Assembly: GCF_014529535.1 (NCBI RefSeq)
Contig: NW_023503339.1
Span: forward strand, 186,001-250,000
DNA: 64,000 nt
Direction of reading: 5' to 3'
Source: Bradysia coprophila
Taxonomy: Eukaryota; Arthropoda; Insecta; Diptera; Sciaridae
Shown here: piece after piece, positions 22,443 to 34,730 of the stretch
Layout: each line of letters begins with the position of its first letter
How positions within the stretch are numbered: the first letter of the stretch is position 1
Notes under the pieces: model-generated
The model's database searches: none
Seen by the model: only the letters and a program-made list of their open reading frames with translations
Told to the model about the DNA's origin: nothing
Translations under genes and position numbers: made by a program

Positions 22443-25400
22443 AAGAAATGCAAATAAATAAGTGTCAGCTTCCGGAGTTTCGGTTAAGCATTTCTCCTGA
22501 CTGAATGTTTTCATATTGAATGAAAAATTAGCCATTCAAATCTCATATCGATAATACAATAAATAAGTTTTAAAAACTTAATTAAATACTGTCTCGACTC
22601 CATATAGAAGTCATCAACATTCAACATACCAAATATGATAAAAACCTATAATTTCGTTTAGCATTTGAAATTTATATAATTATAATCAAATCACGTAATT
22701 ATCATAAAAACGTCTCTTAGCTGTTTGGTTGGTTGATGGATCGTTAAAACAATGCGTCAAGTTTAAAAAATAAAAAAAAATTAAAAACTTTTGACCAAAA
22801 ATAATGCGATCGTGTATGGGTTTTTCTTTCTTTTTATTTCATTCGAAAAGGCATCTTTCCATAAAAATAATTGTTAGTGGATTCGCCGATGGAATTGATA
22901 TTTAACCGATAGAAAAAAAATGAATTTTACATACAAAGTTGGCAACAGATGCTCAATTTATCAAATATTTTTTGGTAAATGTTGATTAATCACGTTCACC
23001 CACAACTTTTGTTTGTAGTCGACCTAATGATGCCTACGCTTACCGTATACAAATTCTCGTTTCAATGATAGAAAAAGTCGTTAAAAGCCAATAAAAATTT
23101 CGTTTATTGCTATCAAATGGATTTTACATAAATTATTTTAATTTAGCATTACGAATTAAGAGCAGACCATAAATTCACTTAGGGAACAAAAAGGTCCGTT
23201 ATAACAGGCTGCATATGTTTGGCATTTACAACAAAGAAAAATTCAAATTTGGTCCATGACAAAGTCTTCTGTTGCATAATTTTTTTATATGCACCGTCAC
23301 AACCTTATAGTGAATATGGAATATTACAAATATTACATTGAAACGCTACCCAAAGTAATTTCATAAAAAATTTTATTCCGCGAGTAGAGCTTTTTCTAGT
23401 GTGATTTACTTGTACCTCTTGCTACCTCCCAAATTGTTGTTTTTACTAGATGAATTGCAATCGCTTAATGTAATCGACCATTTACATGGTCTCTATTGTA
23501 ATCTACTATTATCTACTGCAGTGCACAACGTTTTTCTTAATAAAGTTGTACTGTTTGGGACTGAGTTGCGAAATGTAATATACGTGACTGGCTTCCAACT
23601 ATTGTGTTGACTAGTGCAGTAGGAGAAATTGTCTTTGGGATTATCTTTAAACCATAATTCGTAATCTAGTATTGGTTATACAAACAAGGGTTCTAATTCT
23701 AAGAAAATTTATTGTTCCTTCAACAACGGAATTAAAATAATTGGACATGGATCTTGTTGACGTTGTCACCACTTTTCAGGAAACTTTCTGTAGCTGAATA
23801 TGGCGCTGTTGTGCATTCAGGATAAAACTTCACGAAATGACCGAATTGAGCTATGAAAACAATGATGCCTCTTTTGTAGTTTTCAGGGTAAACTAGTACG
23901 TCGTAACCATACCCTGTATCCATGCAATCATAGCACTGAACAAAGCACTAGAACAGATTTTTTTAACGGTCATTTGGCCCTTCATTTTTTTTTGCGTTCC
24001 AATTAATTTATTTATTTTTATATGAAAAATTTGTACTACTGCGTCGAGAAGGCCCATCTTGAAAATTCTGTTCAAGTGCTTTGTTCAGTGCTATTATGCA
24101 ATACAAAGATTAAGTAATACCCTGTAATTGTTAGGATAATTTTTGCCGATATGTTCTACAAAGATGCTCTTTTCAAACGCAAATAGGGAAGGAAATGATA
24201 ATAGGCATATCATGTTCTACTCGTCAATATCTATGTAAAATTGTAAGGAAACTTTTGATTTGTTTACATCGATAACATGCTGTACTGCACACCACGTTAA
24301 CCGTTCTGATTTTATATTCCTCATTTATTTTTGAGTTAATTTTTTGCATGACTGAAATGTGTAATAGTCAAGTCTGCAAATTGGATATAAATGAATTTTT
24401 AAAATTCAATTTTACCATTCACATGTGATAATGCTAACAACTTCAGATATGGGTATCGGATTTGTTTTAATTCATCAATGCTTGCATAGTCGTTAGAAAC
24501 AGCGAAAAAAAAACCAATAAATAATTTTATTGCTCACCGCGGTTCAGTCAATACGCCCTCGCCTTGAAACGAATTTGTCTTATATATGTGAACGTGTGCA
24601 GAGGTTTCGCTTACGAAATTTGGTGATGATTTTTTTTAGCCTGAACTCACCGTATAAAACGTTTAAGGCTTACCAAATTAAAAATCGTTGTCTTACCTCC
24701 AGCCTGCACATTATAACGAAAATGCGGATCGACTTGTGTTAGCAGCGTAGCAACAAAAAGTAAGGTTTTCTTTTTTATGTGTAAAAATTTGTTTATTTTA
24801 GGTAAATAATTTCTTTGTACAAACTTAAGTCTAGAAAGGATAGATCAAAATAACAATAGGTGGAAATGGAATAATTTTTTTTTTTGTAATTTAATTTTTT
24901 TGTAATGTTTTCAATAAAATGAATTCCAAATCAAAACGAACGATGATTAAGTAAGTTTTCAATTTTGATTTTTGATTTTACATAACTGGGTATCAAAGTG
25001 AAATGACACGTTGTTGTGTTTTTATTGACCTCGGTCTCGCCTCGGATATGTTAAATTCACACGAAAACTGGTCTTTTCAACGTTTTTCATTCTCAGTTAT
25101 GTGACTATTAATCAATAAAGTTAGACAATTCAAAATGATGAGTCATCATTGATTACAACTCTGTCAGCAATAAAATTTACAGATTTTTTCACTCCAATTT
25201 CAAATTACAATATGCCTCTCGAATTCCTAGATTAATGACACTCATTGCTCTTTAAAGAATTAAAAAACGGTTTCCCGAGATCTCAGAAGATACTTAGGCC
25301 GAATTCGAGGTTTGATTTTCTTTGAATTAATTTCTAAATAAGACAGTTGGGAATTATGGTATCACGTCCAATTTTCCTGAAATAAGGACTCAAATAAAGA

Positions 25401-26280
25401 CTGTCAGGAAAAACAAACTATATCAAAAATCGATTTCGTACTTTCCGAGATCGCAGAGACTCGCTTTTTAACCGATCAGCGACATTTTCATGAGTGTCTC
25501 TAAGCTTAAACAAAGTTCGGAAAAGATGTGAAATTTGAACTAAAAGTTCTAGTTTTCAGGTCATTTCAAAATTGATTACACCACGTTCAGTTATTTTAAG
25601 GTCAGGTTCACGTAAATATGATCTGATTCCACTTTTAATTTTACATAGGATATGGAACGCCTTTTACCGGTTCGATGCAAAACATCACTCTCAGCAAAAT
25701 AAAAATTCGTACGATCCACTTTTTCCATAAAAATTCGTTTTGCATTACAAGCCAGAATTTAAGGTGGAGCTCACTGTTTTGTTTACAAATTGGTCGGCGA
25801 TATATCCATTTTTTGTGTGTAGAATAATGTTTTGCTTCGATTAAACTATAAAAAATAAGTGGTTGAAAGTGCCCACTGCCCACGGCCTATTGAATGCTTA
25901 CGAAAGAGAAAGAAAACATTTCTGTACTCTAAATTAATTTAACCTCAAAAGAAATTAATGAAAAAAATCACTTAAATAACTTACAAATTACGACAAAAAA
26001 AACAGCTTTCACAATAGAATAGACCATCAGGAATGATCCGACTAATACTAATTTTTTATTGTAAAAAAATCAATTCTACAAAATTATAGACGAAGATTAT
26101 TGGTATAAATCTAAGAAATTTTTGATTATTTTTAAATTTCTTTTTTTATTAATTGGTACGTTAATTATTGCATTTGGTTATGTATTTTCTTCATGTTCCG
26201 TTGTTGTTCTTAACAAATGAAGAACAATTTCTCATTAAATTATATAGGTGCATGCCCAATCGAATTATTTTTTTAAATTT
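22443..26280. other. Intergenic DNA between convergent protease and desaturase genes
   Basis: About 3.8 kb of AT-rich DNA without a supported gene. It is shared with 1140-5290. Open frames on either copy are not conserved in the other, which argues against coding. Confidence 0.6.
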
Positions 26281-26286
26281 TTTATT
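26281..26286 (-). terminator. Candidate polyadenylation signal of the desaturase gene
   Basis: AATAAA on the minus strand about 105 bases beyond the desaturase stop codon. Confidence 0.45.
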
Positions 26287-26388
26287 TTCGAAAAATTACC
26301 TCAATTTGGAGTGGATATGAATGTCTATATGTGCCACATGGGATTAGTAAAAATAAATTCTAAAACAAAACATTCAGCACAGACCTAT

Positions 26389-29300
26389 CTAAAGTTTAAC
26401 CAAAAGAACCTCATCAACATTCAGTTCGCTCTTATCCCGTGATATGCAATTTCGACTTGTGCCCGTCACATTATTATTACATTCAATACTTTTATCCGCA
26501 CCACCCACACCGTCACCCATGAATTTCGTCAATTTGACAATTAAATTATTATTTTCCTCGCAATTCAACTGCTCCTTCTCCAATTGTTCGTTCTCTCTCG
26601 ACAACAAATCCTCGTCCATCTCACTTTTAGCCAACTCATCCGGTATCAGTGCGTAGCCGTTGCCGTTTATTATTTTCGGTTTCGGCGCAAACAATGAATT
26701 GTACGTTGGATTCGACGGATGCTTCCAGATGTTAAATAAGGTTGTTATTGCGCGACGGCCTTCGTCCGTGCCATAGACCTTATGCGATTTGTCGCCGGTC
26801 CGGAGTACACGATTTTTCACCATGTTATGGGTTGCTTCTTTACGATCGTACACTTGGCCGATTTGTGCTAAAAGATCGATCAGGAAACCGGTAATATTGA
26901 GTGGCGATCCAAGTTCAGATGCACGGTAGTCCCATGGAAATGCGTGATGATAGTTGTGCCATCCTTCGCCAACGGCAAAGAAGGCCACGAACATTGATTC
27001 CACCGGAAAGATTGATCTATGGATAGTTAAAGACGAAAATTTCAGACTAAGAGTGGGACTTAGAAACGTTTACTTTGGTACTAAGGGTAAGCATTGGGAA
27101 AACAGATGACACTGGAAAAATTTTACGTTATTTATCTGTTCTGCGACCAAAACAAGCTTTGAGGTCTGGGTTTAGTGTTTTCAATATTAAAACGAAATGT
27201 ATGTTAGAGTAAATGAAGTAACAGATTTTGTATTAGGTACTACAAGATATTTTTTAACGAAAGAAGTAACAGATTTTATCGCACACTGTGTGTTATTTCA
27301 ACAAAACATAACCTAAGAATAAAGTCCTTGTAAGGAAAATATTGGAAAATAAATATTTTCCTACTGCCACAAATCAATTAAACCAAAAAAATCTTACTTG
27401 TCAAACGGCCGTGTTCCATATAAATGAGCAGCACTGTTAACCAACCATGTTGCATTCAACTGGATCACTGTACGTGCGAAGAATGCAGCGAAAAGCGCAA
27501 TAACTGGATCCTCTCCCCAGAAATAGCACGGGACCATTGTTGGTAGCCACAGGGAAAATATTGTGTAAAGTACTTTGTAGTGACTGTAAACGGATAACAA
27601 GAGAAGCGAATTAATTTTCAGACATTTTTCTGAAAGACCGCAAGCCGTATTACACATTTAGCTTTTCAAACAAAATTGTATTAAGAAGTGGATAATGCAA
27701 TTTCTTGATCATAATGACACCTGAAAGACACATATTTGCATGTGCAAATAATTAAACAATCGAGTTAAATATTGTTGACACCGTCATTTCAATTTGAAAA
27801 AAATAAAATAAATTTTATGAAGATGAGTTTTGAATAATAAACCGAAATTATGTTTTGTGGTCACATCTTTCGGAAGAATTGCTGTCCTTGTGTATTCATA
27901 ATATGCATTCGTGTGTTATATGACTGTTCAATACTAAATCTATTTTTCCAGCGAAATAATTAAATATTTAATTGCTTTTTCAGTTGAACGAGAAGCGAGA
28001 AAACATTTTTTGTTTGCATGCAAATGCTGACGGTGTAAACAAATATATATATATTATATAGATGGTATGCTCGCGCCACATATGTGAATGAACAATGTTT
28101 GTCCTACGACCTTGTTTGGATATAGACAGCTTTTTCATTTGTTTGGGAAAATAAATGTATTTACTCAATTGTTTAACGTTAATGAACAAAGGTATGTATT
28201 CTGTCACACCTCGCACAAGATATAGATTATGCTTTCCTATCGCAATATTGCTTCATTTAACTTCAAACAATTTATTTTTCGACAAAAGATCTCTTTGAAA
28301 ATGTTTTCTCTCTTGTGAACCTGCTGCGACTGTACAAGTTTCTCTCGGATATCCGAAAGAACTTCGCGGCTAATCTATTTAATGTGGATGGATACTTTTT
28401 CTGCATATCGTTTGTGTGTTGAAACAGGTTGTGCTGAATTTATTTTTATTTTGTTAAATGATTTCAAACCTTTAGGTTTAATTTAAAATCGGGGAATGCC
28501 TTCTGACACAAGTTACGCTATCGATTTCAACCTTCTACGATTCAGCACAAAACCCATCACTTTTGTAACTTTAGTCCTAGCTTGTGTCCCAAATAATTAA
28601 TTCTAATCGAGTGATGATTTATGGCACTTTGTTACTTTTTAATTGTTGATATTAACGTCAAAAAGCTATATAGCAACATGAGGTCTATGAGGTCTATGAG
28701 GTACATATGTAGTTTTTATGGCAAACTCGAGTATGCAAAAATTTACGATTGCAAAAAATCGTTCACATGTTCTAATTTTACATGATCGATAAATCAATCG
28801 TTTTACGCGACGACAACATCAAATACTATAAGTCTATTAGTACAATAATTCTTAATGAATGTTCAAATGATGGTGTAAATCGTTTTAAAATTCTAGGATG
28901 GTTAAGTAGGACATGAAGTACATTTCTTCGAATAGGTGGAGAATTCTAGAAGGATTGGATGGAGCTCCCAACCATAAAAATAGAATGAATTGCAACTAAT
29001 GTGTAAAATTGTCAATCGCTCAGTGGCCTAGTACAAGTTGTAGAACATGAGATGGGTTAGATTTTGGCGGACTACATAAGTTTCGCAGATGCATGCTCAT
29101 TGCTCAACAATTCCCAAAAAATTAAAAATATTTTTTATTATAAAAATCTGTGAAAAATTTCTGAGAATAAAATGAACAACTTACAGCCAACAACAACTTG
29201 AGCATACAGTTGGTGACTTTAAAATGAGTGGCGCATTTCGTTTCAGCTGTTTATCAGCTGATTCACTCACCGAAGAAACATGTAAATACTAAATCAATCA

Positions 29301-32300
29301 AAATTGAATCAAAACACAACACATCACCGAACAATCAACCTATATAATAACAAGGTACATTGATTAGCATCTGTCTGTCTGTCTGTTGCAGTCGAGTACG
29401 TGATAAAGTTTCCTACCATACGTGAATCTAGAGCCATGAACTCAAATCATCCGACTTTTTGCTTTTTACGTCGCATTATGTTGAGAAAAGTGTATAATCA
29501 AAATTACGTTAAAATTACGAAAATTTTTAAATAAATCAAATTTTATCTCAATCCATCACAATATTACCAAAATATACAATATAAGCCAATGGATGTTGAT
29601 GATGATGCATCGTGTGTTGATATTCATAGGCAAGGCATAACTAACAAGCCACGGTTGTTTGCAAATTAGTGATATATGTACATTTAAGCCAAACTGTATA
29701 ACTTACAGTCGAGTGTGTATAACACATTTTAAATATGAATTTTGTTTTATACGGTTTATTATTTATCTCAAACCATATTTTTAATGTCATGCCGGCTCAC
29801 TAATAATGTGAAATAATTTCTTTTCTGAACATTATTTTTGTAAATTATATTTTTGTATTTAACCTTGCCTACAGTTTTTTTCTTCTCTCTCTCTTTCTTT
29901 CTCTTCTTTTTCGTCTTGGTCTTCTTCTGCTTTAAGCTCGTTTAAGCGTGTGTTATGCAACACACCATGGAATCAGCAGATATGTAAATTAAGTTCGTCG
30001 TTAATTTTGAATTTAAAAAATATATTAAATATTGAATGAGTTAACTTCATTGAGAGAATGGAAAAATAAAATATTAGAATCAAGGATAGTGCACACCACA
30101 AAAAAAAAATCATGGAAATTAAATTGAAAGGAACAGTACCAACGCAACACATACTGAACAAAAATTGTTATATCAGTGAAGAAAAAAGAAAGATTTTGTT
30201 GTGCGGTTAAATTTTTGTGGATATAACGTCCAATGCATACCGATTTTTTTTCATTAATATTTTTTTTTAAATCTTTTGATATGCTGGAAATTTATTGTCG
30301 ATTTGTAAAATAAAAATTGCGCGGTCGCGAGCAAACAAGAATGAAAATTTTTTATTATTTAGGTGGAACTTTCATTTCGTTTCTGTTACTTTTCAATGAA
30401 ATTCATTAATTAAATAATTTTACGAGATGAGATAATTGAACTTAAATTTAAAAAAAACGACCAACTCGTAACTTAATCACTTAATTTCGTTAAAAAGAAA
30501 ATCACTGAATGATGATCCGAAGTTACGGTGACATTCGCATACTCAATAGAAAAATTGAAATTCAGTTTTAAATTACTCAATTAAGAGATGACCGAAATTT
30601 CGTAAATTTTTTAAATTTACTACGGTGTGGTATCATAACATACAACCAGTTCGTAGTCACAAACATTGTAATAAATAATAAACTGAAACTTCAACAAAAA
30701 AGAGATTTTGTATAAAAGTAAATCATTAATTTGTTATACGAACTGTTTTTCGTACGTAGATAGGACGCTGGAAATTTAATGTTTAAAAAGAAATTTTAGG
30801 TTACATCTTTGTGAATTATTCGGAAAATCTCGGAATAATTCTAGATATGTAACTAAGACGAAAAGGCTCAGCTTAACCCGAACCTGGCTAAGTAAGATTT
30901 ATATTGGATCTGACTTGATATGAGCTACTATCCCGGCTAATAAATACCCGGCTACTATCCTCTGAATTCAGATTTTTAAGGTCATCTTAGGTTCAGATTT
31001 ATTGTAAACAATCAAGTTACATTGCTAAGGGCGGGTTTATAGTAAAACAAAGACGGCCCTGATCAACATCTCGCAAAAGCTAACATTTCTATTTGAGATA
31101 AAAGAGAGAAACCAGTTGCGTATTAATGATGGAGACTATACACGATTCGAAACTGCTTAATGAATTAGCGAGATGTGATCACGTGTATCCATTATTAGCA
31201 CCAGAACAGAACAATAAGGAAAGGAATCAGCCTTTCAAGCACGAGTTAAAAATATTCGATTTTTATCGTATCCAAACTGATTTGAAATTCTTAATGACGT
31301 ATGTATTGGGCTGCAAACATTGCAGCCGTAGCTCCACTAGCTATAAAATCCAACTGGTAACACAATGTAACTCATAATCAAACTATACCGATTTATAAAT
31401 ATAATTAACTAATAGGCCACTGCGGTCCACAGTAGGTATGTTCTCAAGTCACAGGTGTCTAAATTTGATCACGTTTCTACTTTAAATGTATTGCACAACG
31501 TAAACGAAGCAATAACCGAAAAAGCAACTCACCGTTTTTGGAACATAATCCATGGATCCGCTTCCAGATCCGACATATCGATCTTCTTTCCATACTCGAT
31601 AACTTTCGGATGTTTTCGTGACATCAACCATCCAACGTGCGAAAAGAAGAATCCACGGTTCGCGTTGTGTGGATCAGCATCGGTGTCTGAATATTTATGA
31701 TGTTGTCGATGGTCTCTTACCCATACGTACAAGCAATTCTGTCGAATAAAGAAAGTTTTGGTTAAACGAAAAATCCATCGGCGAATCATTTAAAATTCAA
31801 TTCATTTACCTGTCCGGCTAGTGTATGCAGCCACAAAAGAAATATTTTTAGTGGTAATTTGGCTTTGAATGATCTGTGTGACCAAAGTCTATGTGCGCCC
31901 ATTGTTATTCCTAAACCTGAGCCATAAATTAAAACGAACCCTGCAAAACGAACGGGCAAGAGTACGTTAGATAAATTTGTTGCGGTTAATTTGTTTATCT
32001 GGGCTTACCGTATAAAGTGGTTCGTATATCAACCATTCGCAATAAAGTTATCACAATTCCAACCAATGCACATAAATGTAATAAAAGAAAACCGATAGCG
32101 TTAGGCCATACAATTTCTCGTTTGAAATTAAAATCGGTGCCGATTTCCGATGGTAATATGGGTGTCTTAGCTCCAATTTCTTTAAGCTTCTCTAGTTCTT
32201 TTTCATGCGATAAATTCGCACTCATGACGTGATCAGTGGCTGAAGAATTCAAGGTTGTAATTTCATTGTCAAATGCGTCCTCATTGAGTAGTTTTTCGTC

Positions 32301-32366
32301 AGCTTTTGAGGATATTGCTGACCGATGTCTATTGACTAAATGCTGAGAATTTGCGTCGGCACCCAT
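26389..32366 (-). CDS. Acyl-CoA desaturase (Delta9-type front end, extended termini)
   Basis: Five coding exons on the minus strand: 32366-32009, 31940-31810, 31738-31533, 27583-27398 and 27016-26389. They join in phase to 502 residues, with a large 3.9-kb intron before exon 4. This is a membrane di-iron enzyme of the endoplasmic reticulum that introduces a double bond into fatty acyl-CoA. The histidine boxes are all present: HRLWSH, HRQHH and HNYHH, plus the supporting [14 protein letters not shown] segment. Hydrophobic pairs flank them ([34 protein letters not shown]). Insect desaturases are usually 350-400 residues; here an acidic N-terminal tail of about 80 residues and a C-terminal extension of roughly 125 residues (Glu/Asn-rich) follow the [10 protein letters not shown] segment. 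Regioselectivity cannot be assigned. The tail of the last exon is duplicated, broken, at 5447-5851. Confidence 0.93.
27584..31532 (-). other. Large desaturase intron 3 (3.9 kb)
   Basis: Bounded by a donor after 31533 and a TTTACAG acceptor before 27583. It holds AT-rich sequence, a TCTG microsatellite near 29370, a pyrimidine tract at 29878-29920 and a CAGCTG-TTTAT-CAGCTG palindrome near 29250. No gene is supported inside. Confidence 0.6.
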
Positions 32367-32378
32367 GGTTGTCTGTAT
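32367..32378 (-). promoter_or_regulatory. Splice acceptor just upstream of the desaturase start codon
   Basis: On the minus strand a T-rich tract and TTTCCAG end at 32379, leaving only a 12-base leader (ATACAGACAACC) before the ATG. The true 5' UTR exon and promoter must therefore be at higher coordinates. Confidence 0.65.
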
Positions 32379-34387
32379 CTGGAAATATTTAATAAAAAAA
32401 GATCGTGTTTATTGTGTGCGTCATCAACTATGGTGGTTACATTAGAGTCGTATTTCAATTTTACGATAAAACACGTTGACAGTGATGTGTCTAAAATTGT
32501 CTTGTTGCGCATGGTAAAACACATTTTTTATCGGCTCTATGATTAGAAGAACCGTTGTTAAAAGAGGTGAAACTAAGAAAAATGTTTAGCGAGTGGGTTT
32601 TACTATAAAATTGAACTTTGTTCAATAAAATATTGTTCATACGCTGATGACTTGGCAGCAAGTCCTTGATCAATCGTAAGGTATCATTCATAAAGTATGT
32701 CACACGTTGCGACTATGTTCATCTCTTTCTAACACATTTTCAACCGTGTCTTGCATCATTTTCGCCCGTTCGATATACTTTAGAACGATCCTTGTTCCCT
32801 GCGGACCGTATTAGAAACTTACGCTAGAAAATTCAATTATTTAGAATATGTCCTGCCGGACCTGGCCACGAGCAGAACTTTAAGAATGTTATAAGGAAAG
32901 ACTATGTAGAATCGAATAATTTTGTTGGTACTGCAATGTTGATTGAATTGCGATTTTTTTTTCTCATTTTATTAGCTGCCGGCCTCTTCAACTAATCCAA
33001 AGTCACCAACTTTACCTAATGGTATAAGTATTTCACAATCCAATTTTTTTTTTCTCTATCTGACCGAAGGAAAATTAAATTTTACTTTTTTTGAGTAAAT
33101 ATTGTTCATCGATGCCCAAAAACTAATAAAATGTAATTTTTTATTAATTTTTAATTTTAAATGCCAATGTTAGACGAACAAGTTATGACTCAATATATAT
33201 ATATATACCATATATACACACAACGCTCACCTCACAGCCACACTTAGCAACGCAGGTCATTTCGAACCTCTATGGATCGATACATTCCAATACTATTTCT
33301 AATTTGTTGTTGTTACTGTGTTAAGGTACTCTCCTCTTGAGTACGTGTATACATTTGTATTTTTATAGACATCAAAATCGGAACATTCTCAATCACACCA
33401 GACTGTTTGTAAATTCAGACAAGACTTACAAGCAAAAAAGATCGAACAAAAAAACCTTGAACATCGTTCGACAATTTTTTTTTTTATTTCATGTCAACTG
33501 CCGAAAAGTTCAAACCTGTTATTTCATCGTATTACCACCATTTAATACCTTTGAAATGATAGAAATCCGCAGCATGTGCTATTCAATTTCGATAATGTTC
33601 GTTCGTGTACACATCCAAAAGTTTGTATAGTATATAATAGCTTTCATATACACAACACAATATGCATGTTAATTTTCGTTCAGTTGAATTAAGCAGTATA
33701 AGCGATAGACTCGTAATTCATCAATAACATAATAGTTTTATATTAATGCGTGTGGCGTGGGCTTTAATTTCTTGTTTTGTCTACATTACCAAGATGATAC
33801 ATCATTTGACTTGTAAATATTTATTTACAATATCTATTTTGGCGAAGAATAATATTTCTTTTGGACAAAAGATATTATGTGATTTGGAAGCGTTAGAATC
33901 GAGTTTAAACGATAAATTGACCTATGAGGCAGCCAAGCATATATTAAAGATTAGAATTTATCTTAGGATTTGCCATTATAGTCAAAATTGAGAACTAAGA
34001 ACCAATTTCCCACTAGAAGACTAATAATTGTAAGAGCGTTACTCAGAACCGGCCAGTAACTTCTTTAATTAGGTGAAACATTTTCTCCCTCCAATTAATT
34101 TACAAATTAGTTTTTTTCGTTAGCATAGAATTGACGCACTTAATGATGACAAACAAACTTTTTGTAAATAATCATTGACTCGATCATTTTCTTTACGTAA
34201 GTAAATATTGATATATGTAAGATGAGACACGGACGTGTTAACCTTAAAGAGTTTGAGTTTAGGCGGTCAATGTCTTTATCGATTCTACGCTAGCGATAAT
34301 TGTGGAGCATTAGATAATCTTGTCGGTACTTATAAGCCACTTACAGTGGACAGTGGTTCTTATAAATGAATAATTAAATGCAGAAAT

Positions 34388-34730
34388 GGGACATGTCGCA
34401 TTAGCTTCAGTAAAGAAGGAAAATATTTAGTTTTCATTTTTCTTATAATTCCCTAATGCGACATGTCAATTTTTTCATTAATTATTCAAGTATCTTGAAT
34501 CTTGCAGAATCGGGACAAGTTACATTAGCGACTTATAAGAAAATTGAAATTTCTTTCATTTTGCTCCGGTTTGAATAAGCTGACGGCTTCAAATAAGCTG
34601 ACGAATCCGTTTCAAATAAGCTGATACAGATTATTTTCTGATAAATTAAAACAAAAAATGATCGTAAGCGTATCCGAAACGAGCTACATCAATGAAGTTT
34701 CATTTCTCTTATAATTCGCTAATTTGACTA
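34388..34730. repeat. Cluster of four alternating inverted motif copies
   Basis: A motif of the form CTTATAATTCGCTAATGCGACATGTCCC occurs at 34441-34467 and 34702-34728 on the plus strand and, inverted, at 34388-34404 and 34511-34543. GACATGTCGCATTAG and its complement are perfect. A tandem TTCAAATAAGCTGACG unit (about 34570-34625) lies between. Probably foldback-type MITE remains. Confidence 0.65.

Larger units (their letters stand above)
21291..26696 (+). repeat. Second, cleaner copy of the block at 1-5851
   Basis: It aligns throughout with 1-5851. Here the protease exons and the desaturase last exon are open, so this is the credible version of the locus. The non-coding part (22.5-26.3 kb) is shorter than in the other copy and may itself contain collapsed or missing bases. 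Confidence 0.9.
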
